In this document: positions 15,539-23,639 of the stretch, piece by piece
How the letters are laid out: every line of letters begins with the position of its first letter
How positions within the stretch are numbered: the stretch's first letter is position 1
NCBI GenBank assembly: GCA_021778755.1
Contig: JAJYBZ010000005.1
Span: 1-41,682, forward strand
From: a bacterium
GTDB taxonomy: Bacteria; Patescibacteriota; Saccharimonadia; Saccharimonadales; Saccharimonadaceae
Length of the DNA: 41,682 nucleotides
Direction of reading: 5' to 3'
Made by a program: the position numbers and the translations under genes
Notes under the pieces: model-generated
The model's input: the letters and a program-made list of their open reading frames with translations, nothing else
Database searches by the model: none
What the model was told of the DNA's origin: nothing

Positions 15539-16846
15539 ATGGCACTTGGTGAGCGTGGGTCGTTATCAATCGGTCAAGAACTGATCAGTTCGGTCAATCG
15601 ACGCCACCGGCCTGACTATCTGATAGTTCTGTATATGGGTCTATTGATGCTAATCGGGCTGATTGTGATGTACGCCATCGGCCCGCAGCGTGCTAACGTT
15701 CTCAATAACTCGTACGGTAGTAATTATGGTGATACGTATTTCTTTGTTAAGCAGATGATTAGCTTGCTATTGGCTTTGTCGGCCTTTGGTCTGATGGCCG
15801 TGGTGCCTTATAAGTTCGTGCTACGTTATGGTAGCAAGTTGTTAATCTTTGGTTTGGCCGCCTGTGCGTTGTTGGCCGTTGCTGGCTGGGCGCACCTGGG
15901 GATTGCTCAAGAGAGTCTTGGCGCTACGAGGTGGTTTAATCTGGGGCCGCTAGGTAGTTTGCAGCCAGCTGAAATGCTGAAGTTTGGCTTATTGGCCTTT
16001 GCTGCCGGATTCTTGGGTGTGCGGGCGCATCAGGGCAAGATTAATGACGTCCATATGACGCTTATCCCAATCGGTGTGATCGTGGCTGTCGCGATGTTGT
16101 TCATTATCGTAATTCAAAAGGACCTGGGAACTGGTATTGCGCTATCGAGTATCATAGCGGCGATGTTGTTTGTGGCGGGCGTTAATAAAAGAGTTGGGCT
16201 GACGGTGCTGGTGGGGGCATTGTTGCTAGGTACGATATTTATTGTGTCAGCGCCACACCGCATGGAGCGCATTACGACTTTTTTGCAAGGTGATAATACG
16301 TCAGTCAGTGATCCGAACAGCTACCATATTGAACATGCCAAGATTGCGATTGGTTCCGGCGGGTTGTTTGGGGTTGGGATTGGTAATAGTATTCAAGCGA
16401 CCGGATATCTACCGGAGGCGATTAATGACTCGGTCTTTGCGATTATGGGCGAGACATTTGGATTTGTTGGCTTGGTGGTGATACTAATGATATTTGCGGC
16501 GCTGATGATGAGGATGCTCAAAGTTATGGACCATTTGGGTGATATAAAACTGAAACTATTAGTGGCTGGGGTGTTTGGTTGGTTCGGCGCCCATGTTATT
16601 CTTAATGTAGCCTCGATGATTGGAATTTTCCCATTGACGGGCATTACGCTGCCGCTACTTAGTTTTGGCGGTACGAGCATGATATTTATTGCTGCAGCGA
16701 TTGGCTTGGTCTTTCAGCTATCGCGCTACACAGTTCATCCATCAAGGTTAAAGGAGAATAATCAGTATGAAGATTCTAGCAGTCGGCGGGGGGTCGGGCG
16801 GTCACGTCACACCGGTCGTAGCGGTTTTAAAAGAACTGAAGTCTAG
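15539..16846 (+). CDS. ftsW: SEDS glycosyltransferase FtsW
   Basis: Septal peptidoglycan polymerase partner of FtsI. 435 aa with about ten membrane segments. Family signatures: ATRWFNLGPLGSLQPAEMLK, VIQKDLGTGIALS, NDSVFAIMGETFGFVG containing the catalytic-site region, and LPLLSFGGTSM near the end. The start is the ATG one base after the mraY stop, preceded by GGGAGG. The C-terminal tail (about 26 residues, rich in Ser/Arg, for example SSSRRGVGRSRHTGRSG) is encoded in the same DNA as the start of murG in another frame, an 80-nt overlap. Confidence 0.93.
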   Translation: MALGERGSLSIGQELISSVNRRHRPDYLIVLYMGLLMLIGLIVMYAIGPQRANVLNNSYGSNYGDTYFFVKQMISLLLALSAFGLMAVVPYKFVLRYGSKLLIFGLAACALLAVAGWAHLGIAQESLGATRWFNLGPLGSLQPAEMLKFGLLAFAAGFLGVRAHQGKINDVHMTLIPIGVIVAVAMLFIIVIQKDLGTGIALSSIIAAMLFVAGVNKRVGLTVLVGALLLGTIFIVSAPHRMERITTFLQGDNTSVSDPNSYHIEHAKIAIGSGGLFGVGIGNSIQATGYLPEAINDSVFAIMGETFGFVGLVVILMIFAALMMRMLKVMDHLGDIKLKLLVAGVFGWFGAHVILNVASMIGIFPLTGITLPLLSFGGTSMIFIAAAIGLVFQLSRYTVHPSRLKENNQYEDSSSRRGVGRSRHTGRSGFKRTEV

Positions 16847-17918
16847 ACATCCACGTTCAGAAATTCGTTTTTGGTGTGATATGAAATTTGCCGGTCAAGC
16901 GAAATCTTTGCTGGCAAGTTTTGATCCAAATTTGGCGGTTAGCACGATTGTCTCAGGCAAATTTCGTCGCTACCATCATCTAACCGTTATGCAGCAACTA
17001 TTATGGACTCGTCTAGTGCTGCTCAATCTGCGCGATAGCTTTTTGGTTTTGGTTGGCTTTTTCCAAAGTTTAATTATGCTGATGATATGGCGTCCTGACG
17101 TTGTCTTTACCAAGGGTGGCTACGTCTGTTTGCCGGTTGGGCTGGCGGCGCGGCTTCTTAGAATCCCACTAGTTATTCATGATTCGGACGCCCACCCAGG
17201 TTTAACTAATCGGATTCTCGCCAAGTGGGCGACTGCCATCGCGACGGGAGCGCCGTTAGCATACTACAGCTACCCGAAGTCAATATCGCGCTATGTCGGT
17301 ATTCCGATTGCGGACGGCTTTCATAAATTCACCGCGCAAGAACGCGCGCTAGCTCGACAACAGTGGGGGATTAATCGGGACCGCAAGCTGATTGTGATTA
17401 CCGGCGGCGGCCTTGGCGCTAAGCTAATCAACGACGCCGTGGCCGAGGCTTTAACCGATCTGATGAAATTAGGCACGGTTGTGCTAGTGGCAGGCGCAGC
17501 TCAGTATGATGAACTGCGCGCTCTAACTCCCAGTGACGACGAACGCTTTCAGTTACATGCGTTTGTATCGAGTGGCATGGCGGAGCTATTAGGTGCGGCT
17601 GATGTTGTGCTAACGCGCGCCGGTGCAACTACCATCCTGGAATTAGCGGCACTAGAAATGCCAACAATCTTGATACCAAACGGTAAGCTCACGGGTGGAC
17701 ATCAATTAAAGAATGCAGCCGTTTATGCTGAAGCTGATGCCGTCAAGATCTTAAATGAGCAGGCTATAGCCGACGATCCGCACCTTCTGGTTGAGACGGT
17801 GGCGGATATTTTCGATAGTCCCGAGCAGGCCGTCGAAATGGCAAAACGATTCAGGAAATTTTCGCGCCCTCATGCAGCTCAAGATATGGCTGATATCATC
17901 CTGGGCGCTATTAAATAA
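16767..17918 (+). CDS. murG: MurG, lipid II synthase
   Basis: Peripheral membrane glycosyltransferase (GT-B, GT28) adding GlcNAc from UDP-GlcNAc to lipid I. The N-terminal loop GGGSGGHVTP (residues 7-16), FTKGGYVCLPVGLAA, HDSDAHPGLTNR, the second glycine loop TGGGLGAKLIND, TRAGATTILELAAL and PNGKLTGGHQLKNA are conserved landmarks. 383 aa is normal. AAGGAG lies 8 nt before the ATG. The first 80 nt overlap the end of ftsW out of frame, so the two are surely coupled. MurC, which usually follows in dcw clusters, is missing. Confidence 0.94.
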   Translation: MKILAVGGGSGGHVTPVVAVLKELKSRHPRSEIRFWCDMKFAGQAKSLLASFDPNLAVSTIVSGKFRRYHHLTVMQQLLWTRLVLLNLRDSFLVLVGFFQSLIMLMIWRPDVVFTKGGYVCLPVGLAARLLRIPLVIHDSDAHPGLTNRILAKWATAIATGAPLAYYSYPKSISRYVGIPIADGFHKFTAQERALARQQWGINRDRKLIVITGGGLGAKLINDAVAEALTDLMKLGTVVLVAGAAQYDELRALTPSDDERFQLHAFVSSGMAELLGAADVVLTRAGATTILELAALEMPTILIPNGKLTGGHQLKNAAVYAEADAVKILNEQAIADDPHLLVETVADIFDSPEQAVEMAKRFRKFSRPHAAQDMADIILGAIK

Positions 17919-17920
17919 GC

Positions 17921-17926
17921 TATAAT
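17921..17926 (+). promoter_or_regulatory. -10 box of ftsQ, short leader
   Basis: TATAAT, 13 nt before the ATG at 17940, directly after the murG stop codon. It would give ftsQ its own promoter in addition to read-through. Confidence 0.55.
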
Positions 17927-17939
17927 AGACATAACTATT

Positions 17940-18878
17940 ATGGGCTTTCTCAAGAAAAAAACACCAGATACACCACGTCGTCGCGCTTCACCCGAGCGTG
18001 AGGTGCGTCAGGTGTCGAGCGCGGATCGACAGCAGACTTTTCAGCGTAATCGTACTCTCACTGGAAGTGTATCTAACAGTCTCAGCAATACGCACCACAG
18101 AACAGACATGGAGTCACCGCGTACCAAAGCACATCATTTGGCAATGCGGCGCCGCAAGATTGGCGGCATACTACTGGTAGTTGTAGCTATCGCAACGATA
18201 ATATTTGGTCTATTAATGCAGTTTACGGCTCGAGTGAGTGTGGCTGTATCAGATCCGTCGATCTCCAGTGTGATTGACCAGACAGCGTACGATAACGCAA
18301 TTAATGATTACTTGTCAGCTAATCCACTTGAGCGTTTGCGGTTTGCGCTGAATCAGGGCCGGCTAAGCGATTATCTCATGCAGAAGTTGCCAGAAGTAGA
18401 CGGTTTATCTGGTGTACAGTTTGCCAAGATCGGTGAGACAAATTTCATATTAACAATGCGTCGTCCGGTTGCCGGTTGGACGATCGGCAATAAGCAGTAC
18501 TATGTCGACGCCAAGGGGATTGCCTTCGAACATAATTACTATGCTAACCCTGGCGTAGAGATTGTCGATCAAAGTGGCGTTGGTGTTCAGGATGGCCTGG
18601 CGATTGCCAGTAACCGTTTCCTGGGGTTCGTAGGTAAGGTCGTCGCTCAATCCAAGACTAGTGGCTACATGGTACAGCAAGCGATTATCCCCCAGGACAC
18701 TACGCGTGAGCTAGAAGTCAAATTACAGAACGTAGTGCCGCTAGTGAAACTATCTGTCGACCGGCCCGTAGGGGACCAGGTAGAGGATATGAGTAGAGCG
18801 CTACATTATCTGGCCAGCCATGGGATTAATCCTAGCTACATCGATGTGCGTGTCAGCGGCAAAGCTTTCTATATGTAA
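17940..18878 (+). CDS. ftsQ: FtsQ/DivIB-like division protein
   Basis: 312-aa bitopic protein. A long basic, Ser/Arg-rich cytoplasmic region (1-70) precedes one membrane helix (about 73-92, KIGGILLVVVAIATIIFGLL). The outside part has a POTRA-like stretch (about 110-180, ending LTMRRPVAGWTIGNKQYYVDAKG, which matches the FtsQ beta-strand with the mature-protein D-G turn) and a C-terminal beta domain. It would recruit and hold FtsL and the FtsI/FtsW pair. The cytoplasmic region is longer than in most FtsQ. Last gene of the cluster; ftsA and ftsZ do not follow. Confidence 0.82.
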   Translation: MGFLKKKTPDTPRRRASPEREVRQVSSADRQQTFQRNRTLTGSVSNSLSNTHHRTDMESPRTKAHHLAMRRRKIGGILLVVVAIATIIFGLLMQFTARVSVAVSDPSISSVIDQTAYDNAINDYLSANPLERLRFALNQGRLSDYLMQKLPEVDGLSGVQFAKIGETNFILTMRRPVAGWTIGNKQYYVDAKGIAFEHNYYANPGVEIVDQSGVGVQDGLAIASNRFLGFVGKVVAQSKTSGYMVQQAIIPQDTTRELEVKLQNVVPLVKLSVDRPVGDQVEDMSRALHYLASHGINPSYIDVRVSGKAFYM

Positions 18879-19590
18879 AAGCAGAGCAGCACCCTGCCTC
18901 ACTATCGTGTTCTATATTTGTTCTAAATATTAACAAAATATGTACATCATAAAAAACATATACAAACATCAAAAATACAAAAAAGCAAATATTATTCAAA
19001 TAGGATAGTAGAGGAGTGGTAAAATATTTTCACGGAAATGCAAACAATACATACAACATGTGGATAACATAGTTGTTGTATAAATATCCAATAGTCACAC
19101 GTTATGGCTACGTGCTCATATAGTTGCGTCAGTTATGCGTAGCAATGATTGCGAAGTAATTATTATAGAAAACTAATTTAATAAAGACACGCCATAAATA
19201 GTGCGTTACTACTCCGGACACTGCTGCATCTGTTTTTTGACTATATATGAGAGGCATAAGCAATCGACTTTAACATTAATATCTAATGTCGTAAAATATA
19301 CATTTGAGGACCCATAATCTATATAGCAATTTACGCATACACATACTGCGACTTTGTGCGCATTAATTATTTTCCGCGCTACGCTATTTGGTGTTTACTA
19401 CGCTGTCTATACACTGACTCTTACTGGTTGCTTATGACTACATATTGAATGATTTGGTTGGCATTGGCGCCAGCATTGGCTGTGCCATAATTGACTGCAG
19501 CTCGTGCGCTCTGACTATAATTTGACGTTTATTTAAGTGTTCTAATTATGTTCCATACTCATTAAACGTTAATCGGCGTAAAAGTAACTT
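18879..19590. other. 712-nt AT-rich gap between converging gene blocks
   Basis: No open frame with a credible start and no terminator with a T-run could be found on either strand. Two weak dyads are visible: ACATTA/TAATGT around 19270-19292 and the DnaA-box dyad at 19051-19081. Genes to the left run rightward and genes to the right run leftward, so transcripts converge here. Confidence 0.6.
19051..19081. promoter_or_regulatory. DnaA box inside an 8-bp dyad
   Basis: The perfect 9-mer TGTGGATAA (19059-19067) lies between the arms ATACAACA (19051-19058) and TGTTGTAT (19074-19081). Only one strong box was found in the gap. Confidence 0.45.
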
Positions 19591-22323
19591 TTAGCGAAGA
19601 CGTAAGGTAGTCTGGTCGTCTGCTGCGGTTGGGGCGTGCTGGCTGGAGCTGTCGGTGCCAGTACGATTGATGTCAGTATCATGATTAGTGGCCTCGGTTG
19701 AGGTTTCTGCGGGCTTACGCTTACGGGAACGTGTACGCTTGCGTTTAGTCGGCGCATCGCTCCCCTGCTCTTCTGTGGGCGCCAATGACTGCACGGTCTG
19801 GGGTGGGCTGGTATCGATAGCAGTGGTAGCCAGCTGCGTTCCGGCGTGCGGTGGCCACTGTTTGGCCTGAGCGTTCGACTGTGGGGCCTTCTGGAGGTGT
19901 TCTGGTGGTTGTATAGCTAGACTGATCTCTTGTTCGACGTCAGCGCGCGGCCGGCTATAGAGGCGCCTGGTGTTTTCGATAATTCGACCAGTGTTATCTA
20001 TCTGGGGCGGCGGTAACATCAAAGTCGTAGCGCTAAAGGCAGGTGCTTTCTCGCCAGCAATGACCATATTAATAATAAAGTGCCGGTTATGCATTTGCAG
20101 TAAGTCGTTTGGCTCGAATTGCGGTTCGAACTGCTTGGCGAGGATGGGCGCATCATCGGCTGAGACACGGAACGATATCATTGTGCCGACATTGCCAAAG
20201 ACGGCATCGCGGACCGTGTCAGTCATCTGGCTAATGTATTGGTTGGCGACGGTTAAGTTGAGCCCATACTTACGCGCTTCGGACAGGATGGTAGCGAACG
20301 AATCAGTGGCAAAGTTCTGAAACTCGTCAACATATAGATAAAAAGGCCGACGGTCTTCGATGTGTTCGATATCACTACGACTCATAGCAGCTAGCTGAAT
20401 TTTGGTGACCAGGAAAGCACCCAGAATAGCAGCGTTGTCTTCGCCGATGAGGCCCTTGGACAGGTTGACGATCAAGATCTTGCCTTCATCCATAATCTGC
20501 CTGATATTAAAGGTTGATTTGGGTTGGCCGATAATATTACGGATGATTGGGTTGGCCGTAAAGGCGCCGACTTTATTCAGAACAGGTGCAATTGCCTCCG
20601 AGACAAATTTGTCATTCCAGCTGGCAAATTCAACTTTCCAGAAGTTCAAAACGACCGTGTCTTGACAGTAGCTTAGAGTGTCCTGGCGGAATTTCTTATC
20701 TGTTAGCATGCGCGTAATATCAAGCATTGTCGTGGTTGGACGATCGAGTAGCGCTAGGATGGTGTAACGGAGAATGTATTCCAGGCGTGGTCCCCAGCTT
20801 TCGCCAAACATACGTTTTAAGACCCCGATAACTTCGGAGCTGATGTTGGTTTTTTGGTTAGGGTTAGTTACTTCAAGGGGGTTAAAGCCGAGGGGAAAGG
20901 CGGTGTCGGCCGGGTTGAAGTAGACAACATCCTGCAGGCGGCTACCTGGTATAAAACGCATATTATCAACCGCAAAGTCACCGTGCGGGTCAATAATAGC
21001 GTAACCGTGTCCATGGAATATATCGCTTAACGCAAAGAGTTCGAGCGTACCAGTTTTGCCGGCACCGGTTTGACCGATGATATAGACATGGCGTGAACGA
21101 TCAGAGCGTAACATACCGAACTGATGGTTGATGCCACGGAAATTAGTCAGGCCAAAAGCGCTGATGTTCTCGTCAATCGCATTATTGCCAGTAATCAGCG
21201 GTAATTTAGCGGGCGGCTCGGCTGTTTTGCTGCTGGCCCAAACAATATTTGGCGTTTCGACGTTGGTGTGTGGTAAATGAAAGACACTGGCTAGTTCTTC
21301 GATGTTTAAGATAAAACCATGGTCGTTAAAGGTACGGTTGCGGTATCGTACCAAATCTTCCTTATTAAAGCTCCCCGCCGACATCTTGAAGCCGTTGAGG
21401 TTAGTGCTGTTATATTGCTTGAATGTTCCGACAATTGCCTGCATGCGGAGGCGCGCGTTTGAGGTACTATCCCCCAGGTATGCCAAGCGAATCTTGACCT
21501 CGTAGCCCAGTTTGGTGGCTTTTTTTTCAGCTTCAGCGAGGCGTGTTTTATCGCGGTCGGATAATTCGACGACACCACCGGCACTCCCCTTCCCTTCTTC
21601 GGGTGGTTTCCAGAGAGCTTCCAGTAGTCCAGTGAGCCATGAAAAGTTAAGGCCACTACTGCCGATAATTGAGGTCGATTTACCCTTCTTGATACCTGAA
21701 ACCCATTTGTCAGACCGTTCGTGCCAATCATCGGCAATTGGCCGAGCTAGAATCTGGATCCAGACTTCTTCACCGGTAGTTTCCAGCTTGGCGAGGGTGC
21801 CAGTAATACCAGCCAGGGGGTCGACCTCGAAGCTTTGGAAGGTTTTAATCGGTAGCATCTCGTTATCTGTTAGCGTGATTTCGGAACTATAGACAACACT
21901 GTGTTGACCTTCGTGGGCGACATAATCTTCTTCGGCTTCATGGATTTGGACAGTTGGATATTGTGAATAGATCTGTCCTTCGACAAAGCTGCGTAGCGTA
22001 CGTGGTACCCAGGCATAGAAACGGATTTGGCCGTTGACCGATGCGATTTCGAAGCTTAAATGTTCTTGGATGCCGTTATTGAGACGTAACTCGTCTTTGT
22101 CGCGAAAGATACCATGCAGGCTAGCAAATAATTGTTCAGCCGCTAGCTCGCTCTTGTCGTTGGCTTTCGGGATTTCTAGAATAAGCAAATCGCTGTCGAC
22201 GGTGACACGCGTGACGTCGGCGCGTCTATAATTGCGCCACGTTAAGTACCCAAGAACGAGTACGATCGGTAGCGAAACGTACCATTGTATTAAGAAAATA
22301 ATTATTTCTGAGATAACGCCCAT
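19591..22323 (-). CDS. Type IV secretion/conjugation-type ATPase (TraD/HerA-like)
   Basis: 910-aa membrane-anchored DNA or protein pump ATPase. One N-terminal membrane helix (about 7-28). An alpha/beta accessory region follows (about 40-400, with LRFYAWVPRTLRSFVEGQI-type features). The motor domain has Walker A GQTGAGKT (417-424), AIIDPHGDFA, GFNPLEV, Walker B FYLYVDEFQNFATDSF and the sensor-like ANQYISQM. The C-tail (about 790-910) is disordered, Gln/Pro/Thr-rich and ends with a basic patch KRKRTRSRKRKP. AAGGG lies 5 nt before the ATG. Probably co-transcribed with the HARE protein upstream (50-nt gap). A role in type IV pilus/secretion or DNA uptake fits with DprA nearby, but is inference. 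Confidence 0.82.
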   Translation of the reverse strand: MGVISEIIIFLIQWYVSLPIVLVLGYLTWRNYRRADVTRVTVDSDLLILEIPKANDKSELAAEQLFASLHGIFRDKDELRLNNGIQEHLSFEIASVNGQIRFYAWVPRTLRSFVEGQIYSQYPTVQIHEAEEDYVAHEGQHSVVYSSEITLTDNEMLPIKTFQSFEVDPLAGITGTLAKLETTGEEVWIQILARPIADDWHERSDKWVSGIKKGKSTSIIGSSGLNFSWLTGLLEALWKPPEEGKGSAGGVVELSDRDKTRLAEAEKKATKLGYEVKIRLAYLGDSTSNARLRMQAIVGTFKQYNSTNLNGFKMSAGSFNKEDLVRYRNRTFNDHGFILNIEELASVFHLPHTNVETPNIVWASSKTAEPPAKLPLITGNNAIDENISAFGLTNFRGINHQFGMLRSDRSRHVYIIGQTGAGKTGTLELFALSDIFHGHGYAIIDPHGDFAVDNMRFIPGSRLQDVVYFNPADTAFPLGFNPLEVTNPNQKTNISSEVIGVLKRMFGESWGPRLEYILRYTILALLDRPTTTMLDITRMLTDKKFRQDTLSYCQDTVVLNFWKVEFASWNDKFVSEAIAPVLNKVGAFTANPIIRNIIGQPKSTFNIRQIMDEGKILIVNLSKGLIGEDNAAILGAFLVTKIQLAAMSRSDIEHIEDRRPFYLYVDEFQNFATDSFATILSEARKYGLNLTVANQYISQMTDTVRDAVFGNVGTMISFRVSADDAPILAKQFEPQFEPNDLLQMHNRHFIINMVIAGEKAPAFSATTLMLPPPQIDNTGRIIENTRRLYSRPRADVEQEISLAIQPPEHLQKAPQSNAQAKQWPPHAGTQLATTAIDTSPPQTVQSLAPTEEQGSDAPTKRKRTRSRKRKPAETSTEATNHDTDINRTGTDSSSQHAPTAADDQTTLRLR

Positions 22324-22372
22324 ATATACCCTTGTATTGTCTCACCTCTGAGGCGACTTGGCAACGCTCGTG

Positions 22373-23422
22373 TTATTTATCGGCGAGCGAATAAGTCGCT
22401 TTGGCGACACGTTTAAACTGTGGTTTGCTCTGCAGGTTCAGGAGGATAGTCGTCTCTTTGACCTGGCGGCTTTTGAGGACGCGTTTGACAATTTCGTCAC
22501 GGTGAAGTGGTGTGTCGGATTTGCTGAGAACATCGACGATAATATCCGAGACCGTACCTTTGCTAAATCCCCAACTGTCAAGGGCGTAAATACCGCGTCC
22601 GATTAGTACGAAGCGCTTGTCTTTAATTAGTTCGTTGTGAATTGCTTGGGTTGTAACGTCTTTACGCTTGAAACTACTATCTTTGATTGATCCAGAAATT
22701 TCCGAAAAGTGCATTGGTTTGCCGTTCTCGGCCAAGATAACATAGATTTTGTCACGGATATTCTTGGGGTTAACGGTTGGCCATTTAACTAAGCCCCAGT
22801 TGTCCTTGAGGTGTGCTAGCAGCTTGCTGACACTTGCGAGGGCGCGGATGTGTGATGGGTGTTCGTACGATAGTTGATCGTGAATTTGCTCAATTGTCAT
22901 TGGTTCACTGTTCTTCTTGATGACTTTAACGATTTCATCAACTCCGGCGCGGATTTTCTTCTCGTCGCCATACTCGGCAATGCCGATTGAGTGGAAGTAA
23001 TTATCATTTTCGCTAATCACCGTCAGGCCTGGGGCCATTTCGGCAATAAAGGCCACATGGGCGCGTTCGCGCTGGTCGGTAGCCCTACCTAGTAGATGGT
23101 CGGTTAAGTCTTGGACGCGTGCAATCCGGCCTAGCTCGGTTAGGTTGCGGATAAAGATTTTTTCGAAACTGGTCACTGACTCGATTTTGTTGTCATCGGC
23201 GGCGATTTTGAGGCGGATAATGATTGCTTTTTCAAGTTGACGAACACGCTCTCTTGTAATGCCAAGTAGTTCACCAATCTGTTCAAGTGTCTCGCGACGG
23301 TCATATAGACCAAAGCGACGTGTGATGATTTCACGCTCGCGCTCCTGGTCGATAATCGATAAAATTTCGTTTACGCCAGCTTTTAGGTCTATTGTTGCTT
23401 CTCCGTCAATTTTTCCGCTCAT
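22373..23422 (-). CDS. Sigma region 4 / HARE-HTH fusion protein
   Basis: About 349 aa. Residues about 18-75 match sigma-70 region 4: REREIITRRFGLYDRRETLEQ, then IGELLGITRERVRQLEKAII. The rest contains winged-helix modules of the HARE-HTH type known from the RNA polymerase delta subunit: EPMTIEQIHDQL (about 195), KPMHFSEISGSIKD (about 260) and TPLHRDEIVKRVLKS (about 320), each followed by a beta hairpin such as RFVLIGRGIYALDSWG. There is no sigma region 2, so it cannot melt a promoter alone. It is likely a polymerase-associated or promoter-binding regulator. ATG 23422 has AGAGG 12 nt upstream; GTG 23446 is the alternative start. Confidence 0.82.
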   Translation of the reverse strand: MSGKIDGEATIDLKAGVNEILSIIDQEREREIITRRFGLYDRRETLEQIGELLGITRERVRQLEKAIIIRLKIAADDNKIESVTSFEKIFIRNLTELGRIARVQDLTDHLLGRATDQRERAHVAFIAEMAPGLTVISENDNYFHSIGIAEYGDEKKIRAGVDEIVKVIKKNSEPMTIEQIHDQLSYEHPSHIRALASVSKLLAHLKDNWGLVKWPTVNPKNIRDKIYVILAENGKPMHFSEISGSIKDSSFKRKDVTTQAIHNELIKDKRFVLIGRGIYALDSWGFSKGTVSDIIVDVLSKSDTPLHRDEIVKRVLKSRQVKETTILLNLQSKPQFKRVAKATYSLADK

Positions 23423-23486
23423 TATCAGCTTTTTCCTCTCGGCCACACCTCAGATTTAGAATTATTTTATAACGTATCTGCATGTG

Positions 23487-23515
23487 ATTATATAAGATAT
23501 TATATATAATGTCAA
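23487..23515 (-). promoter_or_regulatory. Full-consensus promoter of the sigma4-HARE gene
   Basis: On the minus strand TTGACA (23515-23510), a 17-nt spacer and TATAAT (23492-23487): both hexamers perfect. The leader is about 60 nt to the ATG at 23422, so this gene has a normal leader, unlike the near-leaderless genes. Confidence 0.85.
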
Positions 23516-23639
23516 CACTTTATCTACTTAAAATCATTATAGCATGAAATAGACATGCCTTGTAAACAGTGTTGTGAGACTTTATATATGGCCATGATGT
23601 TGCATAGTGATTAAAATCACATTTTACATCTGATAGATA

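Noticed and set aside
18879-19590. Replication terminus with a dif site
   Set aside because: Genes converge here and CTTTAACATTA resembles a XerD arm, but the XerC half does not match and sampled GC skew keeps its sign across the gap.
18879-19590. Chromosomal origin (oriC)
   Set aside because: Only one strong DnaA box, no box cluster, and no dnaA, dnaN or rpmH nearby.
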